Positions 6,971-15,299 of a DNA stretch of 38,926 nucleotides are shown in pieces. A program made the position numbers and the translations under genes. This stretch comes from an uncultured Dysosmobacter sp. (lineage in GTDB: Bacteria > Bacillota > Clostridia > Oscillospirales > Oscillospiraceae). Location: the NCBI GenBank assembly GCA_934636905.1, contig CAKUBJ010000018.1, forward strand, positions 1 to 38,926, in the 5' to 3' direction. A model generated the notes under the pieces. The model searched no databases, had not been told where the DNA came from, and saw only the letters and a list, made by a program, of their open reading frames with translations. Positions within the stretch are counted from its first letter, which is position 1, and the number at the start of each line of letters is the position of its first letter.

Positions 6971-7579
6971 ATGTCCCATCCGTTGATTATCGCCATTGGC
7001 CGGGAGTCCGGCAGCGGCGGTCTGGAAATCGCCCGCACGCTGGCGGAGCGGTTCGGCCTGCCCCTGTATGACAAGAACATTCTTCAGCACGCCGCCGATG
7101 CCAAAGGTGTGACCGCGGCCTCTCTGGAGCCGTATGACGAGTGCCCCCGCTCTCTCCTGTTCTACCGCAGCATCAAGGGCTTCAGCAATGCCCCGGAAGA
7201 CGGCGTGGCGCAGATGCAGTTTGAGCTGCTGCGCCGGCACGCCGCCGCAGGAGAGTCCTTTGTGGTGCTGGGCCGCTGCGCCGAGGAGGTTCTGGCGGAC
7301 TGCGAGGGGCTGGTGTCCATCTTCATCGAAGCGGATCTGGACTTCCGCATCCGCCGCACCCCCCTGCCCGGAAACAAGGCGCTGGACTTCATCCGCAAGC
7401 AGGATCGCCAGCGCCGCATCTACCACGATCAGCACTGCAAGGGGGACTGGGGTGACGCCCAGAACTACGATCTGGTCATCAACAGCGCCCGGCTGGATAT
7501 CCCCGGCACCGTGGATGTGCTGGAGCACTATATCCGCGCCCGGCAGGCCTGCCTCGAAAATCAGGACGCCTGTGTATAA
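6971..7579 (+). CDS. Cytidylate kinase-like family protein
   Basis: 202 residues beginning [20 protein letters not shown], with a P-loop variant GRESGSGG at residues 10-17. This matches the cytidylate kinase-like family rather than true Cmk, which has a different C-terminal half. The lid region [17 protein letters not shown] and the closing [13 protein letters not shown] are family hallmarks. These proteins probably phosphorylate a nucleotide or related small molecule, but the substrate is not established. AAGGAGG lies seven bases before ATG 6971. It ends just before a strong bidirectional terminator. Confidence 0.88.
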   Translation: MSHPLIIAIGRESGSGGLEIARTLAERFGLPLYDKNILQHAADAKGVTAASLEPYDECPRSLLFYRSIKGFSNAPEDGVAQMQFELLRRHAAAGESFVVLGRCAEEVLADCEGLVSIFIEADLDFRIRRTPLPGNKALDFIRKQDRQRRIYHDQHCKGDWGDAQNYDLVINSARLDIPGTVDVLEHYIRARQACLENQDACV

Positions 7580-7633
7580 GCCGCGGCGGCAGGGCGAATG
7601 CCGCCTTGCCGAAACGGAAAAAGTGAACAGAAG

Positions 7634-7668
7634 AACCGGGCGGCGGTGCACAGCACCGCCGCCCGGTT
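7634..7668. terminator. Bidirectional terminator between convergent genes
   Basis: Perfect 16-bp stem (7634-7649 with 7653-7668) and a 3-nt loop. It is followed by ACCTTATTTTACC on the forward strand and by an A/T-rich CTTTTTCC tract on the reverse. It separates the convergent kinase-like and thiolase genes. Confidence 0.8.
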
Positions 7669-7702
7669 ACCTTATTTTACCTTATGGAACGCTTTTGGAA
7701 AA

Positions 7703-8959
7703 TCAGACCTTCTCCACCACAACTGCGGTGCCCATGCCGCCGCCGATGCAGAGGGTAGCCAGACCCTTCTTGGCCTCGGGACGCTTCATCATCTCGTGGA
7801 TCAGGGTGACGATGATCCGGGCGCCGGAAGCGCCAACGGGGTGACCCAGAGCGATGGCGCCGCCGTTGACGTTGACCTTGCTCATGTCGAAGTGCAGTTC
7901 ACGGGCCACGGCGATGGACTGGGCGGCGAAAGCCTCGTTGGCCTCCACCAGGTCGATGTCCTCGATGGACACGCCGGCCTTCTTCATAGCGGCACGGGAG
8001 GCCACCACGGGGCCGACACCCATGATCTTGGGATCCACGCCGCCCTGGCCCCAGCCGATGAGCTTCACCATGGGCTTCAGGCCGTACTTCTCAACAGCCT
8101 CGCCGGAAGCCAGCACGATGGCGGCAGCGCCGTCGTTGATGCCGGAGGCGTTGGCGGCGGTCACGCGGGGCGTACCCTTGTCCTCGGCGTCCTGAATGCC
8201 GGTGGGCTCAAAGGTGTTGACAACCTGGGGATTGGGAGACTCAGGGCCAACGGGGAACGCGCCGCGGAGTTTGGCGATGCTGTCGGCGGTGACGCCCTCC
8301 TTGGGATACTCGTCGCGCTTGAATTCCACGATCTCCTTCTTCACCTTCACGGGGACGGGAACGATCTCGTCGTCGAAACGGCCAGAGTCGCGGGCGGCGC
8401 AGGCCTTCTGCTGGGAAGCGGCGGCGAACTCGTCCTGCTCACGGCGGGTGATGCCCCAGATGTCGTTGATGTTCTCAGCGGTGGTGCCCATGTGATAGTT
8501 GTTGAAAGCATCCCACAGGCCGTCCTTAATCATCTCGTCCACGACCTTCTTGTCACCCATGCGGGCGCCCCAGCGCTCATCGGGCAGGGTGAAGGGAGCG
8601 GCGCTCATGTTCTCGGTGCCGCCGCAGACCACGATGTCGGAATCGCCGGCCAGAATGGAACGGGCACCCTCAATGACGGACTTCATGCCGGAGCCGCAGA
8701 CCATGCCCACGGTGTAAGCGGGGACGGAATAGGGGATACCGGCCTTCACGGAAACCTGACGGGCGGGGTTCTGGCCCTGACCGGCGGTGAGGATGCAGCC
8801 GAACATCAGTTCGTCCACGTTCTCGGGAGCCACGTTGGCGCGCTTCAGGGCTTCCTTCACCACGATGGCGCCCATGTCCACAGCGGGGGTGTTCTTCAGG
8901 GAACCGCCGAAGGAGCCGATGGCGGTGCGGCAGCAGTTGACGACATAGAGTTCTTTCAT
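7703..8959 (-). CDS. thlA: Acetyl-CoA C-acetyltransferase (thiolase)
   Basis: 418 residues. Condenses two acetyl-CoA to acetoacetyl-CoA, the first step of the clostridial butyrate pathway, or runs in reverse. The active-site cysteine is C88 in [17 protein letters not shown]373 in [10 protein letters not shown] and C404 in CIGGGMG complete the catalytic set. Compared with the usual length near 392, there are about 25 extra residues around 236-263, between AKLRGAF and [17 protein letters not shown] 8959 is preceded by AATGGAGGAACATC. The gene is alone, with a strong promoter flanked by Rex-like sites; no crt, hbd or bcd is in the window. Confidence 0.95.
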   Translation of the reverse strand: MKELYVVNCCRTAIGSFGGSLKNTPAVDMGAIVVKEALKRANVAPENVDELMFGCILTAGQGQNPARQVSVKAGIPYSVPAYTVGMVCGSGMKSVIEGARSILAGDSDIVVCGGTENMSAAPFTLPDERWGARMGDKKVVDEMIKDGLWDAFNNYHMGTTAENINDIWGITRREQDEFAAASQQKACAARDSGRFDDEIVPVPVKVKKEIVEFKRDEYPKEGVTADSIAKLRGAFPVGPESPNPQVVNTFEPTGIQDAEDKGTPRVTAANASGINDGAAAIVLASGEAVEKYGLKPMVKLIGWGQGGVDPKIMGVGPVVASRAAMKKAGVSIEDIDLVEANEAFAAQSIAVARELHFDMSKVNVNGGAIALGHPVGASGARIIVTLIHEMMKRPEAKKGLATLCIGGGMGTAVVVEKV

Positions 8960-9024
8960 GATGTTCCTCCATTTTTTTCAGGCAGGACAGACGCCTGCCG
9001 GGTTTACTCAAGCAGCGGGATTAA

Positions 9025-9042
9025 TTGTTAAATTATTATCAA
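9025..9042 (-). promoter_or_regulatory. Rex-like operator in the thlA 5' UTR
   Basis: TTGTTAA-ATTA-TTATCAA matches the Rex palindrome TTGTTAA-N4-TTAACAA at 13 of 14 defined positions. It lies about 25 bases downstream of the predicted transcription start, where a bound repressor would block elongation. Rex senses NADH/NAD+ and is known to repress thl and crt-bcd genes in clostridia. Confidence 0.7.
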
Positions 9043-9071
9043 TTAACTTCATCTCTCTCGCTTCGAGTAGA

Positions 9072-9100
9072 ATTATAGGCGCTTTTCCCCGGTGCGTCAA
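9072..9100 (-). promoter_or_regulatory. thlA promoter
   Basis: Reverse strand: TTGACG (9100-9095), 17-bp spacer, TATAAT (9077-9072). Strong match to the housekeeping consensus. Confidence 0.88.
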
Positions 9101-9125
9101 CGATAATCTGACTTTTCACGAAATT

Positions 9126-9143
9126 TTGTTAAATGATTCACAA
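9126..9143 (-). promoter_or_regulatory. Second Rex-like operator, upstream of the thlA promoter
   Basis: TTGTTAA-ATGA-TTCACAA again matches the Rex palindrome at 13 of 14 positions, about 26 bp upstream of the -35. Its centre is 101 bp from that of the first site. It overlaps another perfect inverted repeat, TCACAA-N5-TTGTGA (9138-9154). A weaker third copy, TTGACGA-ATTT-TTAACAA, lies at 9167-9184. Confidence 0.6.
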
Positions 9144-9189
9144 TTCCGTTGTGACTTTCGTCTAAATTGACGAATTTTTAACAAAGTCG

Positions 9190-10143
9190 TCAGGTAATGG
9201 TTTGCCTCTCCTTAATCCCCTTCCAGAAGGCCGCAGGATTCAATGTTCCGTACTCTTGGGCGCACTGAATCCGGCTGGTTTCCGCCGCGTCCTGAAGCAG
9301 TCGGTCGAAGTATGCCTCCCCCACCGCCGCCGTGTCAGTAGGGAGCCGCCGGAGAATCCAGAACCCGGCATCCGTTTCCAGCACACCGGAAATCTGCCCC
9401 GGTTCCAGCACCGCCGCCGCGTCCCGGAGAGCGTCCGTCCAGTCCGCCTCCGTCAGTTCCCCTCCCCCGGTTTCCTTCAGCAGAGCATCAAAGGCAGCGG
9501 AGGAATCCTCCGCCCCGTTGACGCGGCCAAACAGATCCGCCGCCCGCTGCCCTGCCGTTTCCCTGTCTCCCCCGGCGGGAACCGGAATCCCCTCCGCCCG
9601 CAGGAAGCCATGTTCCCTTCCGAACTGCTCCAGTTCTTCCGCCGTCGGCGCCAGCGGGCTGTCCGCCTCCTGAAAAAGGGCATAGAGTCTGGCATATTCC
9701 TGCCCCGTTTCCGTCAGAATCCGCCCCTGCGTCTCCGTCAGCCAGGGATAGTCCCGCCGGGGCAGGGCGGCCTGCTCCTCCTCCGTCAGGGTGCAGCCCC
9801 ACTCCTCCGCCCAGGCCTGCACCGCCGCATAAAGGGCGGTGTCCGTCAGCGCGTCCGCCTTCACCCGCTCCGCCAATGTCTCCCCCGTTCCCAGCGGCAA
9901 ATCCCAGTCCGGCTCCGTCCCGGCGGCGGCACACTGCTCCTCCAGCTGCCGGCAGTCCGATGCCAGCCAGTAGAGATACTGCCACGCCGGAATCTCCCGG
10001 CCGTCGATGACCAGCAGGATTCCGTCCTCATCCAACCCGGCGGCCTGTCCCAGAACCGGCGCGGCGGCAGCCTCCTCTCGGCTGCCGCACCCGGACAGCA
10101 CCGCGCACAGCAGAAGGATTCCCAGCCATGTCTGTTTTTTCAT
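9190..10143 (-). CDS. Lipoprotein with a PpiC/SurA-type peptidyl-prolyl isomerase region
   Basis: 317 residues starting MKKQTWLGILLLCAVLSGCG, a lipoprotein signal peptide with lipobox LSGC and lipidated C19. The C-terminal half resembles a parvulin/SurA-type domain: EDSSAAFDALLKETGGGEL then AAAVLEPGQISGVLETDAGF and WILRR. The N-terminal part is helical, as in the chaperone arm of PrsA/SurA proteins. It would sit on the outer face of the membrane and help fold exported proteins. ATG 10143 is preceded by GGGAGGT. A longer upstream frame lacks a start signal. The domain match is by pattern; catalytic activity is uncertain. Confidence 0.75.
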   Translation of the reverse strand: MKKQTWLGILLLCAVLSGCGSREEAAAAPVLGQAAGLDEDGILLVIDGREIPAWQYLYWLASDCRQLEEQCAAAGTEPDWDLPLGTGETLAERVKADALTDTALYAAVQAWAEEWGCTLTEEEQAALPRRDYPWLTETQGRILTETGQEYARLYALFQEADSPLAPTAEELEQFGREHGFLRAEGIPVPAGGDRETAGQRAADLFGRVNGAEDSSAAFDALLKETGGGELTEADWTDALRDAAAVLEPGQISGVLETDAGFWILRRLPTDTAAVGEAYFDRLLQDAAETSRIQCAQEYGTLNPAAFWKGIKERQTIT

Positions 10144-10210
10144 CGCACACCTCCCGAGGTTTGTCCTTTCTCCCATGGTATGCGTGGCGGCGGAGCAATA
10201 TGCGCAGACG

Positions 10211-10245
10211 GACACCGCCCCGCCGCAAAGCGGCGGGGCGGTGTC
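10211..10245. terminator. Strong hairpin after the arc operon
   Basis: Perfect 16-bp GC-rich stem (10211-10226 with 10230-10245) and an AAA loop, 18 bases past the YfcC-family stop codon. There is no clear U tract on the reverse strand, so it may act as an RNA 3' stabiliser or a weak terminator. Confidence 0.55.
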
Positions 10246-10262
10246 GGAACAGAGGAGCCGCA

Positions 10263-11648
10263 TCAGAGCAGCGCGGCGGCAATCAGCAGGAGGGTCGTCA
10301 GCAGCAGATAAATCACCATCAGCTTCCACACGAATTTCAGCCACTTCTCATAGGGAATCCGTCCCAGTGCCAGCGCCCCCATCACCACGGCGGCGGTGGG
10401 CGTCACCAGATTCACAAGGCCGCAGGCAGACTGGAAGGCCGTCACCACCACGTCGCCGCCAACGCCGGCAAACTGTCCCAGAGGCGCCACCACCGGCACC
10501 GACAGCGTGGCCAGCCCGGAGGAGGAGGGAATCAGCACGGACAGGGGGAGATAGATGAGATACACCAGCACCACAAAAGCCACGGCTCCCAGCCCGGACA
10601 GGGCACGTTCCCCCCAATGGAGGATGGTATCGGTGATGCGGCCGTCGTTCATCAGCACGGTGATGCCCCGGCTGATGCCGATGATGAAGGCCACACCCAG
10701 CAGATCCGTACAGCCGGAGACAAACGTCTCCGCCAGCGTCACCTCTCCCATGTGATCCATCAGTCCCACCGCGATGCCCCCCACCAGAAACAGGGCAGAC
10801 AGTTCCGGGAACCACCAGCCCAGCGCCGGCAGGGGCAGTCCCATCTCGTCAAAGGGGATGACCCCGTAAATCATCACAAGGAACGTCCCGGCAAAAACCA
10901 GCAGGATGGCCATGTGCCGCCGCGTCAGGGGCTGGACGTGTCCCGCATCGGCGTGGAGCCGCCCTGCGCCGATGCCCACCACCGAGCGGCCGGGGTTCTT
11001 TTTCACTCCGGCGGCATAGGCGGAGACGTACCAGATGGCAATCCCCTCAAACAGCACAAACTGGAGAATCCGCCAGAGGATGCCGTCTCCCAGCGACACG
11101 CCGGCAAAGCCGGCGGCAATACCGGTGGCAAAGGGGTTCACCGTGGAGGCAATGACCCCCGCCCCTGCCCCCAGCAGAATCACCGCCACCCCCACCACCG
11201 CGTCATAGCCCGCCGCCAGAAACACCGGCAGCAGGAGGGGGAAGAACGCCATGGTTTCCTCCCACATTCCGTAGGTGGTGCCGCCAAGACCGAAGAACAC
11301 CATGAGGATGGCAATGAGCAGGCTTTCCCTGCCCTTCAGCCGGGCAATCACATTGCTGACTCCGGCGTCAATGGCGCCGGTTTTCATGACGACGCCCAGA
11401 AAGCCGCCTACCATCAGGATGAACACGCAGACGTCCACCGCGTCGTAAAACCCGCTGAAGGCGGCCTTCAGCACCGCTCCCGCCCCCTGGGGTGCCGCCT
11501 TCACGGCGTGATAGCTGCCGGAGACGGGAACGCCGTCCCGATAGTCATAGCTGCCTGCCGGGATGAACCATGTGGTGGCGGCCACCAGAATAATCAGGCA
11601 GAACAGGATGGTATAGGCCGTAGGCATCCGGAATTTGCGCTGTTCCAT
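10263..11648 (-). CDS. arcD: YfcC family transporter, probable arginine/ornithine antiporter
   Basis: 461 residues, about 12 membrane helices. The start MEQRKFRMPTAYTILFCLII, the WFIPAGSYDY segment (about residues 27-36) and the internal STVNPFATGIAAGFAGVSLGDG loop are typical of YfcC-family carriers. In streptococci and others, the ArcD of the arginine deiminase locus belongs to this family. Here the gene is third in a run with arginine deiminase and ornithine carbamoyltransferase, starting 27 bases after the latter. Exchange of arginine for ornithine is therefore the best guess, from context rather than from residues. Confidence 0.82.
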   Translation of the reverse strand: MEQRKFRMPTAYTILFCLIILVAATTWFIPAGSYDYRDGVPVSGSYHAVKAAPQGAGAVLKAAFSGFYDAVDVCVFILMVGGFLGVVMKTGAIDAGVSNVIARLKGRESLLIAILMVFFGLGGTTYGMWEETMAFFPLLLPVFLAAGYDAVVGVAVILLGAGAGVIASTVNPFATGIAAGFAGVSLGDGILWRILQFVLFEGIAIWYVSAYAAGVKKNPGRSVVGIGAGRLHADAGHVQPLTRRHMAILLVFAGTFLVMIYGVIPFDEMGLPLPALGWWFPELSALFLVGGIAVGLMDHMGEVTLAETFVSGCTDLLGVAFIIGISRGITVLMNDGRITDTILHWGERALSGLGAVAFVVLVYLIYLPLSVLIPSSSGLATLSVPVVAPLGQFAGVGGDVVVTAFQSACGLVNLVTPTAAVVMGALALGRIPYEKWLKFVWKLMVIYLLLTTLLLIAAALL

Positions 11649-11675
11649 GGGCTTCTTCCCTCCTTGCCGGCAGAT

Positions 11676-12674
11676 TTATACGCCGATGGTGGCCGCCATG
11701 ACGGCCTTGATGGAGTGCATCCGGTTCTCCGCCTCGTCAAACACCACGCTGTGGCGGGAGCGGAACACCTCGTCCGTCACCTCCCGGATGTCCACGCCCC
11801 TGTCGTGCCACTCCTTGGCCATCTTCGTCTCAAAGTCGTGGAAGGAGGGCAGGCAGTGGAGATACAGCACATCGGGATTCTCCGCGGCCTTCAGGGTTTC
11901 CTCCGTCACCCGGAAGGGGGAGAGCAGCCGCACCCGCTCCGGAATCTGTGCCTCCTCCCCCATGGAGGCCCACACATCGCCATAGATTACGTCGGCACCC
12001 TTCAGATCCTCCATATGGTCGGTGATTTCAATCAGCCCGCCGTTTTTCCGGGCTTCTTCAAAGGTGGATTTTACCACCTGCTGATCCATCTGCCGCGCCA
12101 GTTCCTCCGGCCCCATGGCCACAAAGTGCATTCCCATCTTGGCGGCACCCATCATCCACGCGTAGCACATATTGTTCCGCACGTCGCCGGGAAACACCAC
12201 CTTCACCTTGTTCAGGGGCTTTTTGCAGTGCTCCTCAATGGTCATGAGATCCGCCAGAATCTGGGTGGGGTGGTCGGCGTCCGTCAGGCCGTTCCACACC
12301 GGCACGCCGGCCCACTTCGCCAGATCCTCCACCACCTGCTGGTCATAGCCCCGGTACTCGATGCCGTCAAAAAACCGTCCCAGCACCTTGGCGGAGTCCT
12401 CCAGCGACTCCTTTTTGCCCATCTGGGAGGAGCCGGCGTCCAGATAGGTGACGTGGGCGCCCTCCTGGGTAGCCGCCACCTCAAAGGAGCACCGGGTGCG
12501 GGTGGAGGTCTTTTCAAACAGCAGGACAATGTGCTTGCCCTGCATCATGGGATCGCAGATCCCGGCACGGCGCTTGGCCTTCAGGTCGTGTCCCAGATCC
12601 AGCAGATACCGGATCTCCGCCGGGGTGAAGTCGGCCAAAGTTAAGAAACTCCGGCCTTTCAGATTGACTGCCAT
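11676..12674 (-). CDS. argF: Ornithine carbamoyltransferase, probably catabolic
   Basis: 332 residues. In this setting it would split citrulline with phosphate to ornithine and carbamoyl phosphate, the second step of the arginine deiminase pathway. The carbamoyl-phosphate site STRTR is at 57-61, HPTQ at 135-138, and the ornithine-binding HCLPSFHD loop lies near 273. ATG 12674 has AAGGAG upstream. It lies 65 bases after arcA and 27 before the transporter gene, so one operon is likely. A catabolic rather than biosynthetic role (arcB in other systems) is inferred from context. Confidence 0.93.
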   Translation of the reverse strand: MAVNLKGRSFLTLADFTPAEIRYLLDLGHDLKAKRRAGICDPMMQGKHIVLLFEKTSTRTRCSFEVAATQEGAHVTYLDAGSSQMGKKESLEDSAKVLGRFFDGIEYRGYDQQVVEDLAKWAGVPVWNGLTDADHPTQILADLMTIEEHCKKPLNKVKVVFPGDVRNNMCYAWMMGAAKMGMHFVAMGPEELARQMDQQVVKSTFEEARKNGGLIEITDHMEDLKGADVIYGDVWASMGEEAQIPERVRLLSPFRVTEETLKAAENPDVLYLHCLPSFHDFETKMAKEWHDRGVDIREVTDEVFRSRHSVVFDEAENRMHSIKAVMAATIGV

Positions 12675-12739
12675 AATGCTTCTCCTTACCTTTCAAATCC
12701 GTTCATTTTCGGTTCACGGGCGCCCCGCCGACGGGACGC

Positions 12740-13960
12740 TTACGGGTCGTCCCGGATCAGGGGCATACTCATGCAGCGGGGGCCGCCCCTCCCCCGGCTC
12801 AGTTCCGCGCTGGGGATGGTGTGGATGCGGATGCCTGCCTCCTCCAGAGAGCGGTTGGTGACGTAGTTCCGGCTGTACACCACCACCTCGCCGGGGGCGA
12901 TGGCCAGGGTGTTGCTGCCGTCGCTCCACTGCTCCCGGGCGGCGTCGATGACGTGCCCCTGCCCGCAGGGGATCAGGGTCACCTGTGAAAGCCCCAGATG
13001 CTCCTTGAGAATGTCCTCCAGCCGCCCGCTCTCCTGCCGGATGTGCATCCCGCCGTCCTCCAGTTCCATGACGAACACGGTGATGTCATTCAAAATATTG
13101 GGGTGCACGGTGAACTTGTCCCGATCCACCATGGTGAACACGGTGTCCAGATGCATGAAGGAGCGGCTCTTGGGGATATTGAAGGCCAGCACCTTCCGGA
13201 AGGTTCTGCTCTGAGAGAGCACCGTCTGCGCCAGCTGGTCGATGGAGTCCCCCTCCGTTCGCTCCGAGATGCCCACCGCCAGCACCTGCGGGGACAGCAC
13301 CAGAATGTCGCCCCCCTCCAGCGAGGAGGAGGCGCTGCGGTCATACCAGCGGGGCGCGTTCTTGTACCAGGGGTTATGCTCGAAAATCAGCCGCCCGAAC
13401 AGGGTTTCCCGGTTTCTCGTAACGGTGTGCATCCGGTGGATGGACACGCCGGTGCCGATGGTGGCAAAGGGATCCCGGGTAAAATAGAGGTTGGGCATGG
13501 GGTCCACGGCGAAGGGGTAGTCCTCATCCAGTCCGGAGAGATGGTCGCTGAGCCGCCCCCCCTGCTTCCGCAGGTCACTGCGGCGGATGCCCGCCATCAT
13601 GGCGGACACCAGCTCCCTGTCATTCAGGCCGGCAAGGTATGCCGCCACGGCATCCCGGGCGGCTTCGTCCGGCAGGCCGGCCTCGTCCAGAAATTCCGTC
13701 ACGAACCCCTGCCGCACCTCCGGGGAGGTCAGGGAATTCACCACCAGATCCGTCAGGTACACCACCTCCACCCCGGCGTCCCGCAGACACTGGGCAAAGG
13801 CGTCGTGCTCCGCCTGCGCTTCTCTCAGATAGGGAATATCGTCAAACAGCAGCCGTTCCAGATATTCCGGCATAAGGTTTTCCAACTCCTGACCCGGCCG
13901 GTGCAGCAGCACCTTCCGCAGCCGCCCGATCTCGGAGGTATTATGGATGCCTGTTTCCAT
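12740..13960 (-). CDS. arcA: Arginine deiminase
   Basis: 406 residues, standard length. Hydrolyses arginine to citrulline and ammonia; with the next two genes this yields ATP by substrate-level phosphorylation and raises pH. The family motifs are present: NLYFTRDP, the SLEGGDILVLS loop, FMHLDTVFTMVD, and the catalytic C396 in GRGGPRCMSMPL. AAAAGGAG lies upstream of ATG 13960. The gene is first in the operon and divergent from the thiamine pyrophosphokinase gene. Carbamate kinase (arcC), normally part of such operons, is not in the window. Confidence 0.96.
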   Translation of the reverse strand: METGIHNTSEIGRLRKVLLHRPGQELENLMPEYLERLLFDDIPYLREAQAEHDAFAQCLRDAGVEVVYLTDLVVNSLTSPEVRQGFVTEFLDEAGLPDEAARDAVAAYLAGLNDRELVSAMMAGIRRSDLRKQGGRLSDHLSGLDEDYPFAVDPMPNLYFTRDPFATIGTGVSIHRMHTVTRNRETLFGRLIFEHNPWYKNAPRWYDRSASSSLEGGDILVLSPQVLAVGISERTEGDSIDQLAQTVLSQSRTFRKVLAFNIPKSRSFMHLDTVFTMVDRDKFTVHPNILNDITVFVMELEDGGMHIRQESGRLEDILKEHLGLSQVTLIPCGQGHVIDAAREQWSDGSNTLAIAPGEVVVYSRNYVTNRSLEEAGIRIHTIPSAELSRGRGGPRCMSMPLIRDDP

Positions 13961-14026
13961 GCGATCACTCCTTTTCCAGTTACGTCATTAGGGTTGCAGT
14001 TTTTTTCGCTTTTATCCGCAAAAAGA

Positions 14027-14055
14027 TTGCGGCGCGCCGGAAAAGGGGGTATGAT
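14027..14055 (+). promoter_or_regulatory. Promoter of the thiamine pyrophosphokinase gene
   Basis: TTGCGG (14027-14032), 17-bp spacer, TATGAT (14050-14055). The start site would lie only about 10-17 bases before the start codon, leaving no room for a TPP riboswitch. Confidence 0.7.
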
Positions 14056-14072
14056 AGCAGGCAGAGGATGTG

Positions 14073-14705
14073 ATGCATATGAAACGCTGTGTCATTGTCG
14101 GCGGTGCGGAAATCCGGACGTATGAACGGGTTCGAAGCTATTTCCGTCCCGGTGACTTTTTCATTTACTGTGACTGCGGCCTGCGGCATCAGGCGGGGCT
14201 GAGGGCGGAGCCCAATCTCATCATCGGGGACTTCGACTCCCACGCAAGGCCGGTTACGGATACGGAAACCATTGTCCTGCCGGTGAAAAAGGACGATACC
14301 GACACGGTATTCGCCGTCAAGGAGGCGCTGCGCCGGGGCTTTGACGACTTCCTGCTGGTGGGCGTTTCCGGTGGGCGGCTGGATCACACGCTGGTGAACG
14401 TCTATTTGCTGGTGATGCTGCGGCAGCAGGGAAAGCGCGCTCTGCTGGTGGACGATTTTTCGGAGATGGAACTGGTGGGGGCGGAGCCGGTGGAGATTTC
14501 CTCCCGCTACCCCTACTACTCGCTGGTAAACATCACCGGCACCGCCCGGGGCATTACGGAAACCGGCTGCAAATTCCCGCTGGACAACGGGGAAATCCGC
14601 TGCGATTACCAGTACGGCACCAGCAACGAGGTGCTGCCGGGGCAGACGGCGGTGGTGTCCGTGAAGGAGGGCACCCTGCTGCTGATCCGGGACTTTCCGG
14701 AATAA
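14073..14705 (+). CDS. thiN: Thiamine pyrophosphokinase
   Basis: 210 residues from ATG 14073 (208 if ATG 14079 is used). Transfers pyrophosphate from ATP to thiamine, making the active cofactor. Conserved motifs: IGDFDSH, then KKDDTDT with the paired aspartates, then GVSGGRLDHTLVN. The C-terminal thiamine-binding half ends VVSVKEGTLLLIRDFPE. GAGG is 5 bases from the first ATG and 11 from the second, so the exact start is uncertain. It stands alone, followed by two hairpins; scavenging of external thiamine is the likely use. Confidence 0.9.
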   Translation: MHMKRCVIVGGAEIRTYERVRSYFRPGDFFIYCDCGLRHQAGLRAEPNLIIGDFDSHARPVTDTETIVLPVKKDDTDTVFAVKEALRRGFDDFLLVGVSGGRLDHTLVNVYLLVMLRQQGKRALLVDDFSEMELVGAEPVEISSRYPYYSLVNITGTARGITETGCKFPLDNGEIRCDYQYGTSNEVLPGQTAVVSVKEGTLLLIRDFPE

Positions 14706-14714
14706 GTGAGAAAA

Positions 14715-14782
14715 CCGTCCGGCACTGTGTGCCGGACGGCCGAAAAACAGTTGACCCGGCCGATATTCGGCCGGGTCTTTCC
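14715..14782 (+). terminator. Tandem terminators after thiN
   Basis: Two perfect 11-bp stems: 14715-14725 with 14729-14739, and 14753-14763 with 14767-14777. The second is followed by TTTCC on the forward strand. Confidence 0.75.
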
Positions 14783-14899
14783 ATTTGTATGCAGATTTAC
14801 CGGCGGCAGGTAGTCCGCTGAAACTGTCCGCCGGCAGGAGGTATAAAAGAGCATTTTTTTGTTCTTCTGAAAGGATTTGTCAGTTAGGCAAACAGGAAT

Positions 14900-15085
14900 T
14901 TACATGTCCATTTCAAAAATCAAATCCATGTCTTTGATTTTTCCATAATCAGATATAACCGTTGGAATATATCCTACATAACGATACCCTTTCTTTGCAT
15001 ATTCATCAATAATCTGCCTGTGCTCTTCCGATTTAGCTCCAACTAATTTCCCTATATGCACAGAAACGTATTCATATTTTTTCAT
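14900..15085 (-). CDS. DUF4177 domain protein
   Basis: A 61-residue protein, MKKYEYVSVHIGKLVGAKSE then EHRQIIDEYAKKGYRYVGYI. The opening KYEYV and the EYAKKGYRYVGYIPT core are the DUF4177 pattern: a short beta strand, a helix, then a beta strand. GGAGGT lies nine bases before the ATG. The gene and its flanks are clearly richer in A/T than the neighbours, which may reflect transfer. Function unknown. Confidence 0.8.
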   Translation of the reverse strand: MKKYEYVSVHIGKLVGAKSEEHRQIIDEYAKKGYRYVGYIPTVISDYGKIKDMDLIFEMDM

Positions 15086-15225
15086 TGCATAACACCTCCA
15101 ACTTCCGATTTATCATGCTTTTCCCAATAAATTATATTATATCAGAAAACGGCAGGAAAGTCCACCGTCCAGCCCCGGCACCCGCCCCAGCCCGTCGCAG
15201 ATTCCGTGGTCGGCACTCCTGCCGC

Positions 15226-15269
15226 CGAAAAAATCAGCCGGGAGGACGGCAAAACCGTTCTCCCGGCTG
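15226..15269 (-). terminator. Terminator of the metal-resistance operon
   Basis: 15-bp stem with one G-U pair (15235-15249 with 15255-15269), followed on the reverse strand by ATTTTTTCGG. It begins 31 bases after the ATPase stop codon. Confidence 0.85.
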
Positions 15270-15299
15270 TGTACAGTTCCATCGTTCCCGCTTGCGCGG

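Noticed and set aside
14027..14079. Possible TPP riboswitch before the thiamine pyrophosphokinase gene
   Set aside because: The promoter lies too close to the start codon to leave room for an aptamer, and no THI-box sequence is visible.
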